Below, piece after piece: positions 44,604 through 57,323 of a DNA stretch of 64,000 nt. The notes under the pieces were generated by a model. The model saw only the letters and a list, made by a program, of their open reading frames with translations, ran no database searches and was not told the origin of the DNA. The translations under genes were made by a program, and so were the position numbers. The number at the start of each line of letters is the position of its first letter. Positions within the stretch are counted from its first letter, which is position 1. Source of the DNA: Lineus longissimus (Eukaryota; Nemertea; Pilidiophora; Heteronemertea; Lineidae); NCBI RefSeq assembly GCF_910592395.1, contig NC_088314.1, forward strand, positions 10,850,001-10,914,000, given 5' to 3'.

Positions 44604-46344
44604 TTTTGGCTCACCGTAGGGGAGTCTATGTAATACCGCAGTGTCCGTCGTCTGTCGTCCGTCGTCCGTCGTCGTATCCTATTTCAAAAACAGTGGCACG
44701 TTTCTTAACCGCTAGGGCTATGAACTTGAAACTTTGTACACAGCACCCCCTAGGTCAGGTGACCTCTGACACTGAATTTCGGTCCGATCTGATTCTCAAC
44801 TTGGCCACCAGGGGGCCAAATGTCGATATCTAAAAAGTGTGATATCTCGCTTATTAGTGACTTGTTTTCGATGAAACTTGTGTTGTAGGTACTCATAGCA
44901 AATATACATCTTATATCATACGGGTTTTTAATTTGACCTACTTTTCAAGTTCACAGAGGTCATATGGCGTAAATTGGCCGTTAGAGTGTAAACTATGGCA
45001 CGTTTCTTAACCACTTAAGCTATGAACTTGAAACTTAGTACATATAACCCCCTATATCACAAAGCCTCTGGTGCTGAATTTCAGTTTGATCTGATCCTCA
45101 ACTTTGCCACCAGGGGGCCAAAAGTGGAAATCTAAATTGTGTGATATCTCGCTTATAAGTGACTTGTTTTCGATAAAATTTTTATGGTAGGTACTCTTAG
45201 GAAGAATACATCACATGTCTTAGCAAATATACATCTTATATCATACAGGTTTTTAATTTGACCTACTTTTCAAGGTCACAGAGGTCATATGGCGTAAATT
45301 GGCCGTTAGAGTGTAAACTATGGCACGTTTCTTAACCACTAAAGCTATGAACTTGAAACTTGGTACATATAACCCCCTATATCACATAGCCTCTGGTGCT
45401 GAATTTCAGTTTGATCTGATTTTCAACTTTGCCACCAGGGGGTCAAAAGTGGATATCTAAAAAGTGTGATATCTCGCTTATAAGTGACTTGTTTTCGATA
45501 AAATTTTTATGGTAGGTACTCTTAGGAAGAATACATCACATGTCTTACGGGTTTTCAATTTGACCTACTTTTCAAGGTCACAGAGGTCATATGGCGTAAA
45601 TTGGCCGTTAGAGTGTAAACTATGGCACGTTTCTTAACCAGTAAAGCTATGAACTTGAAACTTTGTGCATATAACCCCCTACATCAGATAATCTTTGATG
45701 CCGAATTTTGGCCTGATCTGATTCTTTATTCGGCCACCAGGGGGCCATAATGGAAAAAGGAAGAAGTGCAATATCTTGCTTATTTGAGTGAATTGTTTTC
45801 GATAAAATTTTTATGGCAGGGACTTCTAGCAAGGATACACCACATGTCCTACGATTTTTGGATTTGACCTCCTTTTCTAGGTCACAGAGGTCAAATGGCG
45901 TAAATTGGCCATTAGAGTGTAACTATGGCACGTTTCTTAACTGCTGAAGCTATGAACTTGAAAGTTGGTACATGTAACCCCCTACATCAGATAATCTCTG
46001 ACACCGAATTTTGGCCTGATCTGATTCTTGATTTGGCCACCAGGGGGTCAAAACTGAAAAAAGTAGGACGTGCAATATCTCGCTTATTAATGACTTTTTT
46101 TCGATGAATTTTTTATTGCAGGGACTCTTAGCAATCACACGATATTGATCTTGTTGATGTCATAGACAATTATTGGTTGGATCATAAACTTATATATACT
46201 GCCCTGTCTTATTACTTGACATCTACACATCTAAAAAAAGTCTTCATGCCTGATTGTGTTCACCATATTCACCTCTAAACTAAGCATGATCCTGCCTACT
46301 AAAAGATGTATACGGTGGGCACAATGGCCCCTGGCCGTTTCATT
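44604..46344 (+). mobile_element. HINE-like element, copy 2
   Basis: It has the same ends as the 40161 copy (GGCTCACCGTAGGGGAGTC; TACGGTGGGC, GGCCCCTGGCC, TTTCATT). GTCCGTCGTC repeats lie at 44641-44672, and monomers start at 44695, 44997, 45322, 45623 and 45927. No protein gene. Confidence 0.7.
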
Positions 46345-47458
46345 ATGTGCTCACCACAGCTTTCAATACTTGATGTATCTGAAGAGGCGTGCTGAACCTG
46401 ACATGGCCTTATCAGGAGCTGCTCACGATGCTGAACTTCTAGCTTGCCTGTCGACTAAGTGCCTTGCCCGAAACATTGCTACATGTAGGAGAAGCACGTA
46501 TTTTAAAGTTATAGTAGTGATAGTACAGTGGGTTTGAGCCATTTGGAAGCCGACATGTGAAGGCCTATCTGGGTTCTCCTTCTTCTCCGTATAAAAAGGG
46601 GCATATTGCTGACTAAGGAACGAGGCATATTGACATTGCCTCATCATCTCTATCGGACCAATCGATATACTTTTATACATACGCCATTGCAGGGTCTGAG
46701 TCTGTGGACAATTGGTTTGATTAATTTGTCTCTTCGATATTGCTCCTTTATTGCATTAGATTTTCATCGTAATTCAATCTATTCAAGATATAGCCAATTT
46801 GAACCGTCTGCGCCACGGATAGATTGGTTCCCGATTGACTCACTAGGGATACGCAGTAGAGCACAATGCTAGTAAAAAATAGATTGGTTCCCAATCGACT
46901 CACTGGGGATACGCAGTAGAACACAATGTCATGAAAAACGACCCTTTGTATTGTAAATTCCAATCACCTGCAGGACAGGTCAGTTTCTCTCAATAAAATT
47001 AATTTTGTTGACTCCTGTAATCTCTACCTTATTAAAAAAAAAGACAGTGGTGTTAGTCCCAAACTGGTCATTTCTATTTATCTTGACCTCTGTTAAATCG
47101 GGATACCTCTCAATTACAGACAGCATTTTGTATCCTTGTGCTGTACAACCCAGCCTGGACATACTACAGTTGTCCATGGAGAAGTCACATCCTCTCTGAC
47201 ACTTCTTGTCTGTAAAGCTACCGATACAACATACTGAACTAGGGATATCTTCCGTTGCCTCCTGTAATATTTACATACCATGGATGATTAGTTCAATCAT
47301 ACTTCATCCAGCTGGCAGCTCTGCATTGGAAATTTTAGTGGTATAACGTGTTCTCTTGATCTTCAAACAGTAGTATAAAGCCGACATTTACTACTTTACA
47401 CCCTCAGTCCTGTGTTATTAGGTCATCCAGCTGAGCGCCAGGCCCTTGGGCCTCTTGT
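46345..47458. other. Right part of element W, no gene
   Basis: It contains a local duplication (46850-46880 resembles 46905-46935, GACTCACTRGGGATACGCAGTAGA) and no recognisable coding sequence. Confidence 0.45.
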
Positions 47459-47460
47459 TT

Positions 47461-47772
47461 TTGTATTCATGCGCAGCCAACCCTTAACCATAATTCCTAA
47501 AATCATTGATTTCTCGGTCCTCACAGTATGTCAGTGTTGATTCAGCAGTTGTTTTGGCAAAGATAGGTTTTTTTGGAGTTTCTGAATCCTAGAGCGCTAC
47601 TCAATAGGCTGCGTACAAGAAACTACGCATTTACTGTTGTTGCCGACGTATGTGTACACTGAACTTGGGATGTGCGTCGGCCCTGTGTTAAAATGCCGTC
47701 CAGTGCCAGTTGGTGCGTTTTTCGCTGATTTGTGAAAATTCAACATATCTCAAAAGTTCAATGGTTGACCCT
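47461..47772 (+). repeat. X repeat, copy 2, second part
   Basis: It matches 32756-33070. It is cut at GTTGACCCTCGATTT by the foldback insertion and resumes at 48777. Confidence 0.75.
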
Positions 47773-48776
47773 CGATTTTTTTTGGCTACAGGAAAATTCG
47801 TCCCCGGATAATTCGTCCCCGGAAAATTCGTCCCCAGATAATTCGTCCCCAAGGTAAATTCGTCCCCGAGGATAATTCGTACCCGGAAAAGTTGTCTCCG
47901 AGGATAATTTGTCCCTGGAAAGTTCGTCCCCGAGGATAATTCGTCCCAAGAAAATTTAACACAGTTGAAAGTTTCTGACTTTGCTTTCTAAGACTCAGTC
48001 TTATCGAATGGACTGTAGTAGTAACTACTACTTTCGATTTTTCTCATTCAGTGTAACATCTCTCTTGACCACCATACTAGCTTGTTACCTACCCCACTAT
48101 TTTCATAGTAGGTAGAGGTAGGCAGGCGAAATACTTTATTGAAGAATTTAGAGCTTTTCTTTCATTCTGACCAGTAAAAATACTTATTTGAAAAAAAAAA
48201 TTATTTTGCCTGTTACCTCTACCTACTATGAAAAGAGTGGAGTAGGTAACTAGCTATAAATAGAGATATAACACTGAATGTGAAAAGTCGAAAGTAGTAA
48301 GTAGTAGTTATTACTAGAAAGTAATGTCAGAAACTTTCAACTTCTGTTTAATTTTCCGGGGATGAATTATCCTCGGGGACAAATTTCCCAGGGATGAATT
48401 ATCCTAGGGGACATATTTTCCGGGGACAAATCCACCGGGGACGAAATTTTCCTCAGGGATAAATTTTCCAGGGACGAATTATCCTCGGGGACGAATTATC
48501 CGGGGACGAATTTTCCTAGGGGACGTGTTTTCCGGGGACGGATTTTCCGGGGACAAATTTTCCTAGAGCCGATTTTTTTTGAATTTTTGTGTAGCGTAAG
48601 CAACTGTCTTTCATGGGAGAATGGTCACTTTAAGAATTATTCAGGAAGCAATGTATAATATTTGGGGGTTTTCGTGATTGTCCGGCCCAATTGGCAATAT
48701 TGCCATTTGGGATGGTGAACAGAGCTAGGAGCAAATTCGACGCTTATGATTATTTTAAAAAAAAAAAATGCCCGAT
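47773..48776. mobile_element. Foldback element tipped with TTCGTCCCCGGATAA repeats
   Basis: About ten copies of a 15-16 bp unit (ATTCGTCCCCGGATA) at 47790-47948 face about twelve inverted copies at 48352-48565. Inside are further inverted arms (GTTGAAAGTTTCTGAC; TACCTACTATGAAAA/TTTTCATAGTAGGTA). CGATTT occurs at both junctions (ends about 47770 and 48780) and may be the target duplication. No gene. Confidence 0.7.
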
Positions 48777-48948
48777 TTAACATCCTGCAGAATCAGGGGA
48801 ATCGGGTGTTTCCAGTGATATACGACACAAATGGGTTGTCCTCATGCATTCACTTTGGAAACGCATTTTAAAATGGATGTTACGTCCTGTTAATGGGGCA
48901 CGTCATCATCGCGTACATTTGGGAAAAACTCCCTAACGAGACCTTAGA
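48777..48948 (+). repeat. X repeat, copy 2, third part
   Basis: It matches 33073-33240 (CATCCTGCAGAATCAGGGGA ... AAAAACTCCCTAACG). Confidence 0.7.
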
Positions 48949-49345
48949 GTGACTCAACCACTCTCTTGATTACATTACAGAGAGTGGCCCGGAACTGGCC
49001 AATAGTGGTTACGTTACACACTGGCCACCTGGCGGGAGCGTAGGGACAACGTATATTACAGAAGTTGGTCGTCCATTTTCAAACATGGAATATTTAGTGA
49101 ATTAAATCTGCTTGTCCATACTGTCAATCAAGTTGTGACTGTAATTTATGACTGGAGCAGACAACCTGTATGAAAAACCAACTGTAAGATATTTTTTTGT
49201 GTCGTTAAAACACAAAAACTTAATCCTTGCCAAAGATTCGTATTTTCCAAAATTCTGAATTACAAAGTAAAATCATTTAGAATACGACCCCTGGAAGCAG
49301 CCGCCTCAGCACCACCACACGGGGCCTAATGGTATTAGGTTATTT
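48949..49345 (-). repeat. Diverged family E-like copy, inverted
   Basis: GAGTGACTCAACCACTCTC and the GCAGCCGCCTCAG...GGGGCCTAATGGTATTAGG segment match, in reverse, the copies at 26030-26100 and 27005-27080. Confidence 0.5.
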
Positions 49346-49600
49346 ATGCCTAAACTAATGATTGGATGTCAACCAATTTGCATGTGATTAGTCTCTATGA
49401 TTATACCTGAAATTCAGTCAACTTGAATGCTATACTTATATGGTACCAGTAATTTTTACCCCTCAGCCGATAAAGGCTATTGTCGAGGCGAGCGCCTTCC
49501 GTCCTTCCGTTCATGGGTCGTGCCGTCCGCCTGTCTTTAGATGTTGTTTCCGGAGCCTATCTCCGTAACCATAAATGCTAGGCATTTCATCTCTGGGTGA
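49346..49600. other. No gene; start of a Helentron-like repeat fragment
   Basis: From about 49446, TTTTTACCCCTCAGCCG followed by CCGTCCTTCCG resembles the left end of element W, but no right end is seen. Confidence 0.35.
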
Positions 49601-50573
49601 TTGGCTCGTAGGGGAGTCTATACAATAACACAGTGTCCGTCATCCGTCGTCGTCGTCGTCTGTATCCTGTTTCAAAAACAGTGGCATGTGCCTTAAAGGG
49701 AGGCTATTGGAATGAATCCATGCTACAAAATCAATATTTTTTTTAAACAAATACATACCAAGTTACATGACAAACAAATACTCTACACCAAGGATATTAT
49801 AAATATTCTTAGCTTGTGCAGAAAATTGCATTTATTTGAGCAGTTTGCGGGGATAGCCATATCTGTTCAAATCTCCCGGGCGAATGACATCATGGATGTA
49901 GCTCGCTCCTCGCAAGTGACTAATTCTTCTTCTGTATATCCCAGTTTGAACGCATAACCTCAGCCAAAACCAAGGCCAAAACCTCGAAATGATTTGTCCA
50001 AAGAACCATCCACATCGCTTGACATGATTGACGAACTGTCGGTCTCATTATCGTCCGGTATCCCAAGGGAAAAGATTAGTTTTATTTGACTTCTTTTGAT
50101 TCGATTTGACTGAATTCATTTTGTTTCGTTGTCACATGGCTGCATCCATGACGTCATTGACTCTCCGTTTTGGAGGAGAGACCAGGTTAAATCAAACAAG
50201 ATGGCGGCATACTTGATTCAAAAATAAGCAGTGACAAGTGGATTAAAATCATCCATTTCACTCATTAATGTTTGTTTATTTATAAAACCAAGAACCACAG
50301 TTGTTGTTAAAGAGAGACTTCAGAGCTCAGGACAACTTTGCATTTTTGAATCACTTATTATAGTCAAATTTGAGTGAACATAATTTTTTTTGTGTTTGCC
50401 CACTCCTTTCCTTACTTGTAACATTTTTTGTTTCGGTCTCATCACTGTTTTGCGTCGTCTGCTAATAATCACAGTAAAAACACGGTTCGCCTGGCCGCCA
50501 TTACGATGACGTCACGAAATGGACAGCTCTCTCGGCCTCGCTTTCACCCACAGTGCCTGTGTACACATTCAAC

Positions 50574-51834
50574 ATGTCAGACTCGAGCGCAATAAGTGAT
50601 TTTCAAGTTTCTGATAGTGATAATGCTAGCGTTGTAACATCCTCGAGTAATTTCACGGATAGTGGAGATGAATCAGTGGTAACTGGTGTCATTCTTGGCT
50701 ACCAGTTCGAGCCCCTTGTTGAAGGCGGTTTTGAGGATATGGAAGAAGGCGAGGATGTTGATGACGAGGAAGAGGAAGATAGATTCTGGCGACTTCGTAT
50801 GGAGGAGCAAAACTGGTACGTGAATTGCTGGATGCAAAAATGCATTTTTGACAATATTATCAGTTACAAATGGTACAAATCACGTAGATCTCACGGTCTC
50901 CTTATCCATGTCCTATTTGTCTGCTCTCGAAGTGCATTAGCAGCGTTTTTCGTTGGATGCTTCGATACACTTGTCCGACAATTGATTTTCGGACTTTCAA
51001 TTTCGCTCATTGTACAGCTTGAGCTTGGCTTCCTTTTTGCATTATAAGTTCTTGCTTCCATGTTAGTTGACTGGATATTGCTGCAGCAGTGCCTACAAAT
51101 GCCTAACTTGCTGTTTTCGTTTAGCTAATGTTATGTTATCACTTTGTTTACTAATGAACCATACTAAGCACACACATCATGCATTGGCAGCTAGCTGGAC
51201 TGCACTGGATGTGGAAGACACCTTTGCCTTGTTTATAAATATAATGTGTGATATTTTCTTTTAGGTGCATATGTGGTGACAAATGTGAGGTGCAAGATGT
51301 CCCAATAGAAAATGCCTGTTGCCATGAAAAGGAACCAATTTTGAGGAAAATTGAGGCGTACAACGAGGAACATGGCGGAAACATTCGGTGCATCACCGAA
51401 CATCCCGGGTTCCAGTCCAATTGCCTTGATGTGTGGGTGCTACAGACTGCCTACTCCCATTACAAGCAGCAATATCGGGCGGCAGTAGATGGAGAAACAA
51501 ATGAGTACGTGATACTTGTATTTCATTCAATATTGATAATATATTTTCATTCCTAATGTTATTACAAATGATCAGAAAATATTGCACTCATAATACATAA
51601 TGAAGAGTAGTCAGTCACAACATGACTAACAAAACATACGTCTAGTGATATATTGGTCATGCATATACCTTACTCCTTTACTAATGTTATGCATTATCTT
51701 TCAGGAAATATAGATACGTTGCCTATCGTCAACTCGTCAGGTGGTGCTGGGGATTCCTTGGGAAAAAGAATCGAGTGCCCCTACCAGCATGTGCTTTGGA
51801 GAAGATCCGGTTAAGATTTTATGTTCTTGGATGA
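50574..51834 (+). CDS. P2X7-type ballast-domain protein (transposon partner gene)
   Basis: Three exons: 50574-50815, 51265-51504 and 51705-51834, with GT-AG borders (GTACGTG, TTTTAG; GTACGTG, TTTCAG), 203 residues. Residues 1-70 are acidic and Ser-rich with a GYQFEP motif at 42-47. Residues 81-200 match the cysteine-rich intracellular domain of P2X7: W81-CICGDKC, CC at 99-100, 'CITEHPGF' at 123-130, 'YRYVAYRQLVRWCWG' at 163-177, 'LPACALEKIR' at 187-196. There are no membrane segments, so this is not a channel. In P2X7 this domain binds zinc and guanine nucleotide; the Cys pattern here fits zinc binding. Its role in the transposon is unknown. It may help transposition or act on host chromatin; that is inference. 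It converges on the transposase gene. Confidence 0.85.
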
Positions 51835-51963
51835 CTAGATTTATAGAATGTATCACAAAGCATTCACTAGTGTTTATTCATATCACCCAGTCATGCCAGT
51901 GTCATGCAAAACTTGTGCCATTGGATTGTTCATGAACATGAATCTCTATAGATTTACACGGAT

Positions 51964-54900
51964 TCAACGAGTGGATTTTCGTGAAGGCTGGATGTAACAT
52001 GATTTGGAGTATCGCTTGTGTCTTTCGTTATAGCTGTCAACAGCTTCAGCCTTATTAGGGTGATCATATGAGCTACAGAGTGCTGGTGGTATGTAGATAT
52101 TGTTGTCCTCAAAGTCAAAGTCGTTCTCTCTGCACCGGCGCTGAACTTCTACCATCAACTTGTCGACATAACCTGAAGTGAAAGGAAAATTTTATCTTGT
52201 AAAGCATCTGTCAAGCACGAACCTATATTCACTCTTTGTCATGTCTCGCACTTTTTGAAAACTTATAAAAACTGTCTTTTTGTCACTGTTACCTTACATG
52301 TATTCTAGAAACAAAGGGTGATATGAATAAAGACTTGTAAATGCTTTTACTTCAGTTTTGTACAGAAAGGCCTAGTGTACTGTATGGAGTTTTCAGTAAA
52401 AGCATTTGCTAGTCTTCACCCATTGACTGGGTGTGTGATTTGTACATTTAATGATCTAAAAATACAATTATTTTATACAACTTTGCAATTTACTTCCTCT
52501 TATGTATACATGTATGACATAAGACATTTCTGAAGAATGGATTCTGGGCAGCTTGACTGCTTGATATCTGCCCAGAAAGAGTCACGTCGATTGAAAATAA
52601 TGTAGTATTTTTTATGCTTACCATGACTAGAATCGTCCTTGATTGGTCTCACTGAGTAACCACCTTTCTTGGATTTGATGAAGGTTACTGACCATCTTAG
52701 TCGTTGCCTGCTCCCTGTCACCATTTTCATTATAATGTAGCGCTGACAGGAGAAGCCTAAAAAGTAAAATATAAAAAGTTCTCAGATACTTGTGCATGTA
52801 TGTCATTCAAGGCTCATTGGCGGGTGAAGTTCTCAACTGATAAATTGACTTGATTGATAGATTTTGGAACATCACTCAGCTGTGCCTGGTTCTGTCTTAT
52901 TTCAAGTACACGTACACACCTCACTGACAAATTTCTAAAGTTGGTAATTTCATGAAGACTTTGAGTAGATTTCACTACTCCAGGACTTCATGTACATTTG
53001 TACTGCGGCCTTCTATCAAACTTGGAATTTACCTGCATAGCATCCCTTTGAAGCTGAATGCAGTCATTTTGGGGGCAAAATGGAGGATGAGACTGTGATA
53101 TGCCTCAATACTTGACGTCTGTTCGCCAGGAGACATTTTCTTCACAGCCGGTTTGAAGTAGGCATTGTCAATAATGTTGCCAGCTTTCACTGATGCTGCC
53201 GATCCTGAAATTTGAAAATGTGAATAGGTCACACAAATAATTTGATGTTCATTTTATCACTAGAAGACAGACCATTCTATCCGAGAGTTTTGTTTTGAAA
53301 CATCTCTCCAAAAACTTTGTGCATGTCGTGATGCATGTCCACTCAAGTCGATACCCGAAGGTCTTCGATATCAATTCGAGAAATACTCACCTTGTTCAAG
53401 CCACTTCGTGCCCTTCTGGCTTCCTGGAATCGACAACCACTTGGCCAGCATCATATTTGGGTCCCCATCTGGAGTTGTTGCAGCGCACCTGTAAAGGTGA
53501 TTGATTATAGACCTCCGCCACTCCTCTAAAATCCCACAGTTTTTCTCCTTTGAAGCCTTGCCAACCTTCTTCTTTAAACCTGGAAAAAAGGAGAACAGTC
53601 CTAATAATTCTAGCAATTATCAATTTGCTATGGACTATGACATTCATTTTTGTAAAGTGTTTCTCTTGACTCGTGCATTCACTTTTCTAACAAATCTCCA
53701 CACTGGACCAGGCTGAAAAGTTCAATCTAAGAACAGTACTGTACTCTAAATAATTTCATGCCCAATATAATATGTAGACACTACGGACACTTACTCTTGG
53801 CCAAATGCCAGACGTCAAAACGATGGTCTGTATCCGGTAGATTTTCTCTGAGCCACTTGTTGATTTGGACATGCCGATCAGTCACTATTTTTGAAATAGT
53901 GACATCCTCCGTTTCCAGGTATCTAACACATCGAATCAACCCTTCCTTCTCAATGTTAACACTATGGTTGACGCCCTCTTCATTCGACTGAAAGAGATGA
54001 GGTATGGAGATTGATACTTATGTCCTAATGTGCATATCAATTTCATGGAATCAAATTAAAATCTAGTTACATGTACAATCTGGAGGAGTGTTCTACAAAG
54101 TACATTACAATAAGAACAAACTCTCCAATAAAATCCATGTTGTTTACATTTTATGTATGATTATCGTCATTTAACGGCAACAGTATGATATCAACAATGT
54201 TATCTAATGTGATCTTCTTCATGATAATCTGAAAACAAGGTTTACTGATCCATATTTACATGTACAATTTTCTTTTATATCGCCTGTGTAATTGAAAAGC
54301 AATAATTATAATTTTACTTACTTGAACTAATTGCACATCCAAAATGCGGTTGACATTCAACTCCAGGAGAGAGTAGGAGCCGTCTTTTGCACAATGCCCT
54401 GGGCTGTCTGATCTACCGTCCCCTCCAACAACAACTGGCTTCCTGGAATCTTTCACTTGCTGCAACACTTCCTGCTGGTTCTCCCGCCACACTGTCATCA
54501 CTGCCGGCCACAGGTATTGCCTCTGGTGCTGGTAGAAGGTGCCCCGTTTTATCGCTTGGCATCCAAGATAACTGAAGACTTTCAGCGTTTTGGCTGCAGT
54601 CGATCCAGCGAAGAGGATGGCACTGGAGAGCAGCAAGTTTCCAGCTGGAATACGGTTGATAAATGGTTGGCTCTCCCAAAATCTGAAATGAAAGCAATGT
54701 TCAGCATGACACAAAATGTACCAAGTGAAAAGGACTCTGGAGAAAACACTATTAAACACCTAGCTATTATTTAGTCACACTAATGCTGAAAGATGTATTA
54801 ATTGATTGATGTACTTGGTTAGCCAAAATTTTGGCAATCGGGGAAAAAAACATGACAACAATTTTCATACAAAAATACAGGATTTCCTTCAATCTTACCT

Positions 54901-57323
54901 TTCAAAAGAACATAGTTTATTGGAACAACATTGCTTAATGGATAGATATGTCCCTAGGGTCCTGATGTGTCTCTTGGCTGGGGAACAGCATACAGGACAT
55001 ATCTTGAAGAGTTCCATCAATTTCGAGTGGAACACGAGGTACTTCGTCTGACAGTGTGGATCATCTTTCCTACGGAAAAATCGAGAGAAAATTCACAAAG
55101 AATACACAAAAGTCAAAAGCACAGGAAAAATTCCAATCTGCATGATCTGTGTTGGTGATGACTATATAAAAGGATCAGTTTTGTGGACTGGTCAATATCA
55201 CTGGTAAATTTACAAGGCTGTTTTTTAAAAATGATCGCACAAGCTGTTGCCAGTGTTGGGCCCCTTTTTATAGAAATTCCTGGAAATAACATTTAGATGC
55301 TATATTGTTTTTTATTATGTTGAGATGGCTTATATCAGATTACATGATTATGTTTTAGACAACCTTCTTCAATGCAAGGACACTGTAGTGTTACATAAAT
55401 GTAGTAAAATACTCACTCATTATCATTATCAATGAAGTTGAATTCTTCATCAGAGACCTCCTCGCTGCTGATGTCGCTCTCTGCTGGTTCATAGCTCTTG
55501 TCAAGGGGATCAACCGTATCTTCAAGAGATTCATCATCAGACGATTCTGACCCAGGTCCATCCTCCATTTCATTTGAAGCTGATTTGGCTTGAGGGCAAT
55601 TTCCTGTGGCTATGTTTGGAAGGTGGTCAGGGTCAGTTCCAGTTGGTGTTCCTGTAAAATTCAATATACATGTAGCATTAGAACATGCAATATCATATCG
55701 ATTTTATGTTAAAACTAATCGGATAGATTCTTGACAGTGAGACAACATGCAGATGCTGTGAAAATTTCCCGTGTTCAGTTCCAACATATTATCTCGACAT
55801 TGACGGAGATCTTTCACAGTTTGTCTTTTTCATTTCTCTGAAAACATCATTTCATAAAAGCTTTACCTGATGAGGAAACATTTGGCTTGACATCAATGCT
55901 GGAAATGCTGCACACCTTTTCATCTGTTTGTGTTCCTGAATATAAAAACAAAAAGTTTCTCAAACTTGTCTCAGTTCCCTAATAAATTCTATTGTGTTCA
56001 ATTTGGCAAAAGCTACTTGTTTATGGAGTCGCCCTGTTTTATGACCAATATTAGTATATTATGCTTTAAAAATACTTACCTATTGAGACTGTCACCTTGG
56101 TCTTTGGTTTTTCATAATTCGTCTGCACCCTCATCGAACGATGCTTTGGTCGCCGAATTCGCCTATTCACTTGGGTGAATTGACTTTTGGTCTGACAAGG
56201 CTGAAAAGGTGGAGTAAAGAGCTCAAATAAAAACCATTGCCAAAACTTTGTTTCATGAATTCAACTTTTTGCTATGCATAGTCAAGTCTAGTTACATGGC
56301 TGCTTGTTGTAAAGTCTGTTCCGAAATATTGAGTAAAAGAGACAAAATGTTTTCTTTTACCTGGAAGGCAATGATGATGGGGGAAATTTTTACTGTTCCA
56401 TCCAGAGTAATGTCAGCTTGTTAGTTTGATTCTCAACTCACCACAGATTCCTGACCACCATCTTCATCATCACTGACATCAGCTTCGATAGCAGCTTGGA
56501 AATCCATGGCTTCCTTCCAAGCACCAGCAGCCTCCACGTCCTATGTAATTGTAAAAAGAATGAAATTATTGCCAGTGATTGTCCCACATGTCAGTCTATA
56601 CCCCTGATTATCTCGTCTTATATTGTCTAACTGCTCTATGCATCCGTCAGGAAGTAAGGAAATGTATGGGCCTTAAACTGTCATGACTGTTACTGTGTGA
56701 TGCTTCATACATAGGCCTACAATGAGTACAATGCATAATAAGCATAACAAGAATGTAAACAAAACATGACTTACTCGTTTTCTCTCCCTTATCACGACGG
56801 CATTTCGACTTCCAGTCAATTTGGGGGTCGTAAAAATGTCTGATGAAGGACCAGGAACTGGGGTGAGAGGGCTTCGTGTAGCTTTCGGACGTTCTGTGAC
56901 TGCAGGGGTCCCGTGTTTCGGCTTGCTGGGGAGAAGTGAAACAGACGGGATCGCATCGTCGGCCAGGCTCCAGTTCACTTTGATGTCCTTGGCATCTTTC
57001 TGATATGCCTTCGCCAGCATTTCTTTCTGCATTTGCCTGGACACACTGTTGGTCATATCGTCGGGAAAATGTTCACTACATATCACTGCATTTTTGGTCC
57101 AAACGAAATCTGAACGGGAGTGGGAAACGACCCTGCACCAAGCTTTAAATCTCCGAGAATCATCAGCTCTATCAGGAAACAAATGCGCTCCGATTTCACT
57201 ATTTGATGTGGTGTTGCCGCATCCATAAACAACACATCGTTTTCCCCGGTCTTTCCTCAGCTTCTTCAGGGTTTTAGTCCTCTTCTCCGGCGGTTCGGCA
57301 GTATCTTCACTTGTACAATCCAT
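51964..57323 (-). CDS. THAP-domain Kolobok transposase, 12 exons, one frameshift
   Basis: Exons (minus): 57323-56775, 56540-56442, 56200-56080, 55935-55867, 55651-55417, 55069-54899, 54682-54322, 53987-53795, 53579-53391, 53204-53033, 52756-52622, 52172-51964, all with GT-AG borders and matching phases except exon 11. Total 2503 bases, about 833 residues. Residues 29-100 are a THAP finger (C30, C35, C82, H85). Exons 2-5 are an acidic linker. Exons 6-12 hold the transposase core: 'KICPVCC', 'FWESQPFINRIPAGNLLLS', 'VVGGDGRSDSPGH', 'IVTDRHVQINKW', 'DVWHLAK', 'INHLYRCAATTPDG', 'EQTSSIEAYHSLILHFAPK', 'SKKGGYSVRP'. Likely acidic catalytic residues are D of GGDGR, D of TDRH and E of IEAYHS (inference). 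Exon 11 carries one extra base, or two lost, between 'REQATTK' and 'SVTFIKS'. The product would cut and paste the element at TTAA. Confidence 0.85.

Larger units (their letters stand above)
43054..47459 (+). mobile_element. Second Helentron-like element (W), 4.4 kb
   Basis: It starts TTTTAGCTCAGCTGA and ends CAGCTGAGCGCC, hairpin AGGCCCTTGGGCCT, CTTGTT. The 9-bp GCTCAGCTG/CAGCTGAGC pair is a subterminal inverted repeat and the 3' hairpin sits near the end. The uncut X repeat at 32737-32770 shows the empty site, so the insertion fell within a T-run and left no duplication. Inside lies the HINE-like copy 44604-46344. I find no helicase or other gene in it. Confidence 0.65.

Noticed and set aside
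47758-47949. Repeat-rich minus-strand ORF (GDELSRDKLS...) as a protein
   Set aside because: It is the minisatellite read in one frame.
47758-48570. Regular short repeats as a CRISPR array
   Set aside because: Units are directly adjacent without unique spacers, arranged as facing inverted arrays, in an animal genome.
53335-53716. Plus-strand ORFs inside the transposase region
   Set aside because: Shadows of exon 9 on the minus strand, which has family motifs and correct splice sites.
56673-56774. Hydrophobic tail after the THAP exon as a membrane anchor
   Set aside because: It is intron read-through: the exon ends at a GTAAGT donor (56774-56769) and the next exon continues in phase.
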